From: Eshraghiella sp964405265
GTDB lineage: Bacteria > Bacillota > Clostridia > Lachnospirales > Lachnospiraceae
NCBI GenBank assembly: GCA_964405265.1
Contig: CAYONC010000004.1
Location: 62,001 to 126,000 of the forward strand
Direction: 5' to 3'
Length of the DNA stretch: 64,000 nt
The notes under the pieces are model-generated. The model was not told the DNA's origin, did no database searches, and saw only the letters and a list, made by a program, of their open reading frames with translations. Position numbers and translations under genes: made by a program. Below are positions 37,305 through 44,965 of the stretch, piece after piece (position 1 is the first letter of the stretch; every line of letters begins with the position of its first letter).

Positions 37305-37648
37305 AAAACTCCAACAGAGCCACGGGAAGCTTATATGAAAAAAAGGCTGCCGCATATCTTATAGAAAAAGGGTATTCGATAAAAGCAATGAATTACGGCT
37401 GCCGTATCGGAGAAATTGATATTATTGCACAGGATAATGATACACTTGTATTTTGTGAAGTAAAATACAGAAGCAGTGTCGTATACGGATATCCCGAAGA
37501 AGCGGTTAATCCGTTAAAACAGTACCGTATAAGAAAAACGGCAGAATACTATCTGCTGTCAAAAAAAATTCCGGAAAGCCAGGAAATCCGATTTGATGTA
37601 ATAACTTTTCTGGAAGCGCAAATTAATCACATAAAGGATGCATTCTGA
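37301..37648 (+). CDS. YraN family endonuclease-like protein (UPF0102)
   Basis: 115 residues with the restriction-endonuclease-like core: GSLYEKKAAAYLIEKGY, RIGEIDIIAQDNDTLVFCEVKYR (D and ExK catalytic-type residues) and RFDVI. Starts at GTG 37301 in a GTGA overlap with ylqH and ends in an overlap with the laccase-domain gene. Family function is not settled; a Holliday-junction-like nuclease role has been suggested. Confidence 0.88.
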   Translation: MKNSNRATGSLYEKKAAAYLIEKGYSIKAMNYGCRIGEIDIIAQDNDTLVFCEVKYRSSVVYGYPEEAVNPLKQYRIRKTAEYYLLSKKIPESQEIRFDVITFLEAQINHIKDAF

Positions 37649-38493
37649 TGAACACCAATAATACAATATATGTTGAAGGAAAAGTTCCATATTTTAAATC
37701 CGTGGGCATAGAAAAAACCGGTATTGTAAAACACTGTTTTTCCACACGCCTTGGAGGAGTAAGTACGGGTGAGTATTCGTCAATGAATCTTACCTTTACC
37801 AGAAATGATAATCCTGACAACGTAAGAAAAAATTTTGAGCTTATTGCAGAAACTGCGGGCATGTCAACGGGTTCAATGGTATATGCCATGCAGACTCATA
37901 CCGTTAATGTGATGGAAGTTACGGAGAAGCACAAGGGAATGGGAATAACTGCAGAACGGAATTTCAGTGATGTGGACGGTCTTGTTACCGACATTCCGGG
38001 TATAACTCTTGTAACCTCGCATGCAGACTGTGTTCCTCTTTATTTTGTTGATCCGGTAAGACACGCAATTGGTCTGTCTCACTCAGGCTGGAGAGGCACG
38101 GTAAACAACATCGCCCTTAATACCGTAAAAAAATTGCATGAATTATATGGCTGCCGTCCGGAAAATCTTGTATGCTTTATCGGTCCGTCCATATGCAGTA
38201 AGTGCTATGAAATTTCGGAAGATGTTGCAGATGAATTTAAGCAGGCATACGGAAATAAGGTGTATGAAGGAATACTTTTTCCTGAAGCCGGCGGAAAATA
38301 TCATCTTGATTTATGGAAGGCAAATTACATAAATCTCCTTAATGCAGGCGTGCGTGCAGAAAACACGTCAATTACGGAGGTATGTACCTGCTGCAATTCC
38401 AATCTTTTATTTTCACACCGTGCAAGCGGCGGCAGGAGAGGCGGGATGTGTGCTTTTCTCACTTTACAAAGTCCGAATAAATTGATATTATAA
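37648..38493 (+). CDS. Laccase-domain (YfiH/PgeF) purine nucleoside phosphorylase-like protein
   Basis: 281 residues of the YfiH/LACC1 family with zinc-binding residues in QTHTVNV, SHADCVPLYF and LSHSGWRGT and a conserved C-terminal RASGGRRGG. Family members have purine nucleoside phosphorylase and adenosine deaminase activities, and in E. coli act as peptidoglycan editing factor. Local context does not decide which. Confidence 0.9.
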   Translation: MNTNNTIYVEGKVPYFKSVGIEKTGIVKHCFSTRLGGVSTGEYSSMNLTFTRNDNPDNVRKNFELIAETAGMSTGSMVYAMQTHTVNVMEVTEKHKGMGITAERNFSDVDGLVTDIPGITLVTSHADCVPLYFVDPVRHAIGLSHSGWRGTVNNIALNTVKKLHELYGCRPENLVCFIGPSICSKCYEISEDVADEFKQAYGNKVYEGILFPEAGGKYHLDLWKANYINLLNAGVRAENTSITEVCTCCNSNLLFSHRASGGRRGGMCAFLTLQSPNKLIL

Positions 38494-38524
38494 GTTAGTT
38501 AAATGAGATTTAGAGGTAAATCAT

Positions 38525-39862
38525 ATGAGTAAACCGATAGTTGCAATTGTGGGAAGACCTAATGTAGGAAAATCTACATTGTTTAATGCACTGGCAGGAG
38601 AACAGATTTCCATAGTTAAGGATACACCCGGAGTTACAAGGGACAGAATATATGCCGATGTAACCTGGCTTAATTATAATTTTACGCTGATTGATACCGG
38701 CGGAATTGAACCCGACAGCCGTGACATAATACTGTCACAGATGAGGGAACAGGCAGAAATAGCAATAGCGAGTGCCGACGTAATAATGTTTATGGTTGAC
38801 GTAAGACAGGGACTTGTCGATTCGGATTCAAAAGTTGCTGACATGCTCAGACGTTCCGGCAAGCCGGTCATACTGGTTGTTAATAAAGTAGACAGCTTCG
38901 ATAAAATGATGGCAGACGTGTATGAATTTTATAATTTGGGAATAGGTGACCCTGTTCCGGTTTCATCAGTCGGCAAGCTTGGAATAGGTGATCTCCTTGA
39001 TGAGGTTGTCAGTCATTTTAACGAAGAATCCTCTGATGAAGAAGAGGATGACAGACCCAAGATAGCAATCGTAGGCAAGCCTAATGCAGGTAAATCCTCA
39101 ATTATTAACAGAATATCCGGCAATAACAGGGTTATTGTTTCCGATATAGCCGGAACAACCCGTGATGCCATTGATACCGATATAACATATAACGGAAAAG
39201 AATATGTCTTTATTGATACGGCAGGTCTGAGACGCAAGAGCAGGATAAAAGAAGAACTGGAACGATACAGCATCATAAGAACGGTAACTGCCGTTGAACG
39301 TGCCGATGTGGTAATTGTTGTAATAGACGCAACAGAAGGTGTTACCGAGCAGGATGCAAAGATTGCGGGAATTGCCCACGAACGAGGCAAAGGAATAATA
39401 ATCGCCGTTAATAAATGGGATGCAATAGAAAAGAACGATAAAACAATATATGAATATAAGGCAAAAATCAAAGACATTCTTTCCTTTATTCCGTATGCGG
39501 AAACGATATTCATATCTGCCAAGACCGGTCAGCGTCTTAATAAGGTATTTGAAACGATTGACATGGTAATCGAGAACCGGAACATGAGAGTACAGACCGG
39601 TGTTCTTAATGAGATTCTCATGGAAGCAGTTGCTCTGCAGCAACCGCCTTCCGACAAAGGAAGAAGACTGAAGATATATTACATTACACAGGTTTCGGTA
39701 AAACCGCCTGCATTTGTAATTTTTGTAAATTCCAGGGAACTGATGCATTTTTCATACACCAGATACCTTGAAAATAAAATCCGGGAAACATTCGGTTTTC
39801 GCGGAACAGCTCTGCATTTCATAATCAGGGAACGAAGCGAAAAGGAACAGAAATCAAAATAA
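38525..39862 (+). CDS. der: GTPase Der (EngA)
   Basis: 445-residue double-GTPase essential for 50S assembly. Two G domains: GRPNVGKSTLFN (about 9-20) with DTGGIEP, and GKPNAGKSSIIN (about 184-195) with DTAGLRRKSR; NKVD and NKWD give G4. A C-terminal KH-like domain follows. No plsY gene lies between der and gpsA here. Confidence 0.97.
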   Translation: MSKPIVAIVGRPNVGKSTLFNALAGEQISIVKDTPGVTRDRIYADVTWLNYNFTLIDTGGIEPDSRDIILSQMREQAEIAIASADVIMFMVDVRQGLVDSDSKVADMLRRSGKPVILVVNKVDSFDKMMADVYEFYNLGIGDPVPVSSVGKLGIGDLLDEVVSHFNEESSDEEEDDRPKIAIVGKPNAGKSSIINRISGNNRVIVSDIAGTTRDAIDTDITYNGKEYVFIDTAGLRRKSRIKEELERYSIIRTVTAVERADVVIVVIDATEGVTEQDAKIAGIAHERGKGIIIAVNKWDAIEKNDKTIYEYKAKIKDILSFIPYAETIFISAKTGQRLNKVFETIDMVIENRNMRVQTGVLNEILMEAVALQQPPSDKGRRLKIYYITQVSVKPPAFVIFVNSRELMHFSYTRYLENKIRETFGFRGTALHFIIRERSEKEQKSK

Positions 39863-39875
39863 AGGGAGAATTGTT

Positions 39876-40883
39876 ATGGCTAAAGTCGGAATTATAGGAG
39901 CCGGAGGATGGGCACTCGGTATTGCCATTCTTCTTGAACATAACGGACACGATGTAACGGTCTGGTCTAAGATTGAAGCTGAAATTGAAGCAATTAAAAC
40001 AACAGGAGAAAATGAACGTTCCCTTCCGGGAGTTAAAATTCCAAAAACAATAAATCTTACAACGGATTTAAAGGGGCTTGCGCAGGACAACGAACTTTTG
40101 GTAATGGCAGTTGCTTCTCCATATGTAAGAAGCGTGGCAGCGGAATTAGGCGAATTGAATCTGTCAGGTCTTAGAATAGTTAATGTTGCAAAAGGTATTG
40201 AAGAACAGACACTTATGACAATGACTGAGGTAATAAGCGATGAAGCAGCCGGTGCAGAGGTAGCGGTACTTTCCGGTCCGAGCCATGCAGAGGAAGTCGG
40301 AAGACTTCTTCCCACAACATGCGTAATAGGTGCAGGTTCAATGGAATATGCAGAATATCTTCAGGAGATTTTTTCAGGAGATTTTTTCAGAGTATACATA
40401 AATCCGGATGTAAAAGGAATAGAGCTTGGCGGTTCTCTTAAAAATGTAATTGCACTTGCAGCAGGAATTGCTGACGGTCTCGGTTACGGAGATAATACCA
40501 AAGCGGCACTTATCACCCGCGGTATACATGAAATATCCCGTCTCGGACATGCGATGGGATGTAATGTAAAAACCTTCTATGGTCTCTCCGGAATAGGAGA
40601 TCTGATTGTAACCTGTGCAAGCATGCACAGCAGGAACAGAAGGGCAGGAATCCTCATCGGACAGGGAAAATCAATGCAGGAAGCCATGGATGAAGTACAT
40701 ATGGTTGTGGAAGGTGTATATTCTGCAAAAGCGGCTATGATTCTCGCAAGAAAATATAATGTTGAAATGCCTATCGTGGAAGGAGTCAATAAAATACTGT
40801 TTGACAATGTCAGTGCAAAAGACATATCACGTCTTCTGATGGACAGGGACAGTAAAACGGAACATCTTGACATGACCTGGTAA
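39876..40883 (+). CDS. gpsA: Glycerol-3-phosphate dehydrogenase [NAD(P)+]
   Basis: 335 residues; reduces dihydroxyacetone phosphate to sn-glycerol-3-phosphate for phospholipids. N-terminal GIIGAGGWALGIAI dinucleotide fold, LSGPSHAEEV, the catalytic lysine region LKNVIALAAGIADGLGYGDNTKAALITRG. It follows der closely and precedes spoIVA, a conserved clostridial order. Confidence 0.97.
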   Translation: MAKVGIIGAGGWALGIAILLEHNGHDVTVWSKIEAEIEAIKTTGENERSLPGVKIPKTINLTTDLKGLAQDNELLVMAVASPYVRSVAAELGELNLSGLRIVNVAKGIEEQTLMTMTEVISDEAAGAEVAVLSGPSHAEEVGRLLPTTCVIGAGSMEYAEYLQEIFSGDFFRVYINPDVKGIELGGSLKNVIALAAGIADGLGYGDNTKAALITRGIHEISRLGHAMGCNVKTFYGLSGIGDLIVTCASMHSRNRRAGILIGQGKSMQEAMDEVHMVVEGVYSAKAAMILARKYNVEMPIVEGVNKILFDNVSAKDISRLLMDRDSKTEHLDMTW

Positions 40884-40903
40884 AAATATATGAATAAACA
40901 TGC

Positions 40904-40959
40904 AAAGCTCCTCATATGTTTTAGAAAGCAGGATTTCAAAACAGTATAAGAGGGGCTTT
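40904..40959 (+). promoter_or_regulatory. Long hairpin covering the spoIVA ribosome binding site
   Basis: AAAGCTCCTC (40904-40913) pairs with GAGGGGCTTT (40950-40959); an inner TGTTTT/AAAACA pair extends the stem. The 3' arm contains GAGGGG, the only ribosome site of spoIVA (ATG 40964), and ends in four T residues. It could be a gpsA terminator, a translational block, or both. Confidence 0.7.
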
Positions 40960-40963
40960 TAAT

Positions 40964-42433
40964 ATGGACAATGTCAATCTCTACAATGATATAAAAGCAC
41001 GTACTAACGGCGAAATATACATAGGAATCGTAGGTCCCGTCAGAACGGGAAAATCCACTTTTATCAGGAAATTCATGGATATCGCGGTTATCCCCGCCAT
41101 ATCTGATCCGAATGAGCGACGGAGAATAATTGATGAACTTCCTCAGGCGGCAGCAGGAAAAACCGTAATGACTACCGAACCGAAATTTATTCCGAAATCT
41201 GCAGTCAGCATATCACCTGCAGACAATGTTACCGTCGGTATTCGTCTTATTGACTGTGTGGGATATCTTGTTGACGGTGTCCAGGGAATATATGAAGATG
41301 AAAAGGAAAGACAGGTTAAAACACCATGGTCTGAGGAAAGTATTCCCTTCAGCAGGGCTGCTGAAATAGGTACGGATAAGGTAATAAATGACCATTCCAC
41401 AATCGGAATCGTAATTACAACCGACGGCTCCATAGGTGAAATTCCGAGAGAAAGCTATACAAAAGCCGAGGAAAAGACAATACGCGAATTAAAATACATC
41501 AATAAGCCTTTTATAGTAATTGTCAATTCAACTGCACCGGAATCAGAGAATGCAAAAAAAACTGCCGAAAGCATATCGCATCAGTATGATGTGTGTGCAA
41601 TACCGCTGAATTGTGAAAAACTGACCGGTGATGACGTAAAAACCGTCCTCACAAGGATTTTATATGAATTTCCGATAGTGTCCCTTGAGTTTTATATGCC
41701 AAAATGGGCAGAAGCACTGCCTGAGGATAATCCGCTAAGGGAAGAAATACTGAATAATTCAAAAACCATCTTATACTCAGTAAAAAACATAAGGGACATA
41801 AAGCAGCATCCGGTTCCGGAAGATAACCGGTATATTTCAGACATACGGTATAATGATTTTGATTTCAGTGCCGGAATCCAACGGATATATTATGACATTG
41901 ATGAAAAATGGTACTATGAACATCTCAGCAGCATTACAGGCGAAAATATTGAAGATGAATACGAGCTTATATCAATGATAAAAAAACTGTCTGCAATGGG
42001 AAAAGAATATGGCAGTTTCATTGACGCCGCCGCAGTGTCAAAGCAGAAAGGGTACGGTGTTGTCATACCGGGACTTGATGAGGTTAATCTGTCCGAGCCT
42101 GAAATAATCAAAACAGGAAATAAATACGGAGTGCGTCTCAAGGCAGAAAGTCCGTCAATACACATGATAAAGGTTAACATAGGTACCGAAATATCGCCGA
42201 TTGTCGGCTCAGAAGCTCAGGCAGAGGATCTTTTGAATTACATAAACGAAAGCCGTAAGGAAGGCTGTGTATGGGAAACAAGCATTTTCGGAAAAACAAT
42301 CGGCAATCTGGTTGAAGACGGCATTAAGGCAAAAATAAGGATGCTTAATGATGACTGTCAGAATAAACTTATGGATACCATGCAGAAGGTTGTCAATGAA
42401 ACAAACGGCGGACTTGTATGTCTTATAATATGA
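40964..42433 (+). CDS. spoIVA: Stage IV sporulation protein A
   Basis: A 489-residue ATPase that polymerises at the forespore surface as the base of the spore coat. N-terminal P-loop GPVRTGKSTFI, the SpoIVA-specific RRRIIDELPQAAAGKTVMTTEPKF block (sensor threonines in the TMTTEP-like segment), IDCVGY, and a conserved C-terminus ending GGLVCLII needed for localisation. Its presence implies an endospore former. No sigma-E promoter could be assigned with confidence. Confidence 0.97.
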   Translation: MDNVNLYNDIKARTNGEIYIGIVGPVRTGKSTFIRKFMDIAVIPAISDPNERRRIIDELPQAAAGKTVMTTEPKFIPKSAVSISPADNVTVGIRLIDCVGYLVDGVQGIYEDEKERQVKTPWSEESIPFSRAAEIGTDKVINDHSTIGIVITTDGSIGEIPRESYTKAEEKTIRELKYINKPFIVIVNSTAPESENAKKTAESISHQYDVCAIPLNCEKLTGDDVKTVLTRILYEFPIVSLEFYMPKWAEALPEDNPLREEILNNSKTILYSVKNIRDIKQHPVPEDNRYISDIRYNDFDFSAGIQRIYYDIDEKWYYEHLSSITGENIEDEYELISMIKKLSAMGKEYGSFIDAAAVSKQKGYGVVIPGLDEVNLSEPEIIKTGNKYGVRLKAESPSIHMIKVNIGTEISPIVGSEAQAEDLLNYINESRKEGCVWETSIFGKTIGNLVEDGIKAKIRMLNDDCQNKLMDTMQKVVNETNGGLVCLII

Positions 42434-42440
42434 TCATAAA

Positions 42441-42468
42441 AGAATCTCGGTTTACGGGATTCTTTTTT
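42441..42468 (+). terminator. Terminator after spoIVA
   Basis: AGAATCTCG pairs with CGGGATTCT (one G-U) around GTTTA, followed by six T residues. Confidence 0.88.
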
Positions 42469-42478
42469 CTGTTTAACA

Positions 42479-42507
42479 TTGTTAATCCCGGACAGATAGG
42501 TTATAAT
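42479..42507 (+). promoter_or_regulatory. Promoter of the MutS-like gene
   Basis: TTGTTA at 42479-42484, 17 bases, TATAAT at 42502-42507, 34 bases before the ATG. Confidence 0.75.
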
Positions 42508-42540
42508 AGTATAATATTTCTGACAGAAAGAGGAATTACA

Positions 42541-44220
42541 ATGTCTTCATACATGATAATATTAATAGTACTCGGAGTTATTGCTGCGATTGTCATTATA
42601 GCGGTACTGTCCTCGATAGGAGCACGTAAAACCGGATATTACCGGCTTAAATCGTGTTTTGGCCGGATTAACAGGCATGAATTTTCATACGAGGAATACG
42701 AATCAGTTTCCCATTATTTCAAAAATATCCTTGGGGAAAACGAGGCCTTTATAGACGACATCACGTGGAATGACCTTGACATGGACAGAATTTTTCTGAT
42801 GATTAACAATTCACATTCATCCATAGGCAGGGATTATCTCTACAGAATGTTAAGAATCCCATCAGCGGACAAGGCGGTTCTTGAAGAAAGAGAGCGCCTT
42901 GCAGAATATTTTGAAAAGCATCCCGAAGAACGTACACGCATAATGCAATACTATGATAATGTAGGATTCACCGGTAAAATGTCAGTTACCGATCATGTAG
43001 AACAGCTGCTTTCACTTAAGCCTTCAGGAAATACCGTACACTATACTGCTTTTTTGTGTATAATCGCATCACTTCTTTTTACACTTTTTGCAGAACCGGT
43101 TATCGGGACCTTAATGCTTCTTGTATCCTGCGGTTACAGTATTGTTACATACTATAAGATAAAATCCCGCACCGACAGTTTTTTTGCCTGCGTAAAACAG
43201 ATTGTTTCCATGACGGATGCTGCAAAAGGAATATGCCGTCTCAACATTCCTGAGCTTGAAGAATATAATAGGCGGTTAGATAATAATATAAAAAGCTTTC
43301 GTAAGATTTCTTCCAATTCATGGCTGTTAGTGTCCGGGAAGACCTCCGGCGGCAACATATCTGACATAATAATGGAATATGTACGTATGTTTACACATAT
43401 TGATTTGATAAAATTCAATTCCGTTTTAAAACATATCAGTGAAAAACGTGATGAGATATACAGCCTCATTGAAACGCTCGGAATTATTGAATCCATGATA
43501 AGTGTTGCATCATTCAGGCATCTGCTTCCATATTTTGTACAGCCTGAATTTACTGCGGAGGATGTAATGGAAATACGCGACATATACCACCTGTCCATAA
43601 AGGCACCTGTTGCAAATTCCATAAAGACGTCACGCCCGGTACTGATTACGGGTTCCAATGCTTCAGGGAAATCAACATTCCTTAAATCGGTTGCAATCGG
43701 AGCAATTCTTGCGCAGACCATTAATACCTGCCCCTGTGAATATTATAAAGCACCGTTTTTCAGAATATACAGTTCCATGGCACTTAACGACCACCTTGAA
43801 ACAGGAGAGAGCTACTACATTGTTGAAATAAAATCCCTTAAACGTATTGTAGATGCGGCACGTGCTGACGGCTGCAGAATCATATGTTTCATTGATGAGG
43901 TTCTTCGCGGAACCAATACCGTAGAGCGTATTGCCGCTTCAACGGAAATATTAAAAAATCTGGCAGATACAGGTGTATTCTGTTTTGCTGCAACTCACGA
44001 CACGGAACTTACGCACCTTTTGGACGGACAATATGACAATTACCATTTTTCAGAACAGGTTAAGGACGGAGAAATTGTTTTTTCATATGTTATACAGAGC
44101 GGAAGGGCTACTTCAAGAAATGCCATCAGACTGCTTGAAATCATCGGTTATGATAAAGATATAATAAATAATGCCACAACACGGGCAGATAATTTTATAC
44201 GAGAAGGAATATGGAGGTAA
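42541..44220 (+). CDS. Membrane-anchored MutS-like ATPase
   Basis: 559 residues. An N-terminal transmembrane helix (about 5-23) and a second hydrophobic region (about 165-205) precede a MutS-type lever/ATPase part. The ATPase has TGSNASGKSTFLKS near residue 371, ALNDHLETGESYY (signature-like), IICFIDEVLRGTN (Walker B) and ATHDTEL. The mismatch-binding and connector domains of true MutS are absent. Such membrane MutS-like proteins are common in Firmicutes with no proven role. ATG 42541 follows AGAGGAATT; an in-frame start at 42418 inside spoIVA was rejected. Confidence 0.88.
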   Translation: MSSYMIILIVLGVIAAIVIIAVLSSIGARKTGYYRLKSCFGRINRHEFSYEEYESVSHYFKNILGENEAFIDDITWNDLDMDRIFLMINNSHSSIGRDYLYRMLRIPSADKAVLEERERLAEYFEKHPEERTRIMQYYDNVGFTGKMSVTDHVEQLLSLKPSGNTVHYTAFLCIIASLLFTLFAEPVIGTLMLLVSCGYSIVTYYKIKSRTDSFFACVKQIVSMTDAAKGICRLNIPELEEYNRRLDNNIKSFRKISSNSWLLVSGKTSGGNISDIIMEYVRMFTHIDLIKFNSVLKHISEKRDEIYSLIETLGIIESMISVASFRHLLPYFVQPEFTAEDVMEIRDIYHLSIKAPVANSIKTSRPVLITGSNASGKSTFLKSVAIGAILAQTINTCPCEYYKAPFFRIYSSMALNDHLETGESYYIVEIKSLKRIVDAARADGCRIICFIDEVLRGTNTVERIAASTEILKNLADTGVFCFAATHDTELTHLLDGQYDNYHFSEQVKDGEIVFSYVIQSGRATSRNAIRLLEIIGYDKDIINNATTRADNFIREGIWR

Positions 44221-44225
44221 CGGCA

Positions 44226-44711
44226 TTGAAGGTTGAGATATATACAGACGGCTCGGCAAGAGGAAATCCCGACGGTCCGGGCGGATACGGTACCATATTG
44301 CATTATACGGATACAGACGGAATACTTCATCAAAAAGAGCTGTCATGCGGATATAAAAAGACGACAAACAACCGCATGGAGCTTATGGCTGCCATTGCCG
44401 GACTTGAAGCATTAAAGACATCCTGTGAAGTAACTCTTTACTCCGATTCAAAATATCTGGTGGATGCCTTTAACGAGCACTGGATAGATTCATGGATTAA
44501 AAAAGGCTGGAAACGCGGCAGGAACGAAAATGTCAAGAATACCGACCTGTGGAAGAGACTTCTTAAAGCAGCAGAAAATCACAATGTAACATTCTGCTGG
44601 GTCAAGGGGCATAACGGTCATACAATGAATGAACTGTGTGACAGACTTGCCACCTCAGCTGCGGACGGTGATAATCTTAAAGAGGATGTTATTGTTGAAA
44701 TTGAAGGGTGA
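44226..44711 (+). CDS. rnhA: Ribonuclease HI
   Basis: About 161 residues; cuts the RNA strand of RNA-DNA hybrids. Catalytic DEDD residues: D in IYTDGSARGNPGGY-like start (IYTDGSARGNPDG), E in NNRMELMA, D in LYSDSKYLV and D near ELCDRLA. The handle WIKKGWKRG is present. TTG 44226 is used because GGAGGT lies eight bases upstream and the MutS-like stop just precedes it; ATG 44211 would overlap that ribosome site. Confidence 0.93.
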   Translation: MKVEIYTDGSARGNPDGPGGYGTILHYTDTDGILHQKELSCGYKKTTNNRMELMAAIAGLEALKTSCEVTLYSDSKYLVDAFNEHWIDSWIKKGWKRGRNENVKNTDLWKRLLKAAENHNVTFCWVKGHNGHTMNELCDRLATSAADGDNLKEDVIVEIEG

Positions 44712-44758
44712 TTGTGATAGGATATTTATGATGTTTTTTATGAAAGGCAGGTTATGTT

Positions 44759-44947
44759 ATGATACTGGCAGATATATATGATTTACTCAATGATTTGTTT
44801 TCTGAATCGGTTAAATTTATAATGATAGCCGCACTGGCAGGGCTTGCCGTTTTTATCGGAATCAGGCTGAGGAAACATACAGACGCGAAGAAAGCAGAAA
44901 AAGAAGAAAAAACTGCAGATGCGGATAATAATACAACTACGATGTAA
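44759..44947 (+). CDS. Small single-pass membrane protein
   Basis: 62 residues: acidic N-terminus, one transmembrane helix (about 19-37, FIMIAALAGLAVFIGIRL) and a charged Lys/Glu-rich cytoplasmic tail. ATG 44759 lies after an AAAGGCAGG site. It sits 18 bases before alaS and may share its transcript. No family recognised. Confidence 0.6.
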   Translation: MILADIYDLLNDLFSESVKFIMIAALAGLAVFIGIRLRKHTDAKKAEKEEKTADADNNTTTM

Positions 44948-44965
44948 TAACAGGAGGAATAAGAC

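Noticed and set aside
39098..39748. 216-codon minus-strand ORF
   Set aside because: Fully antisense to der, with no ribosome site or recognisable motifs; a shadow frame.
43152..43721. 189-codon minus-strand ORF
   Set aside because: Antisense to the MutS-like ATPase, no independent support.
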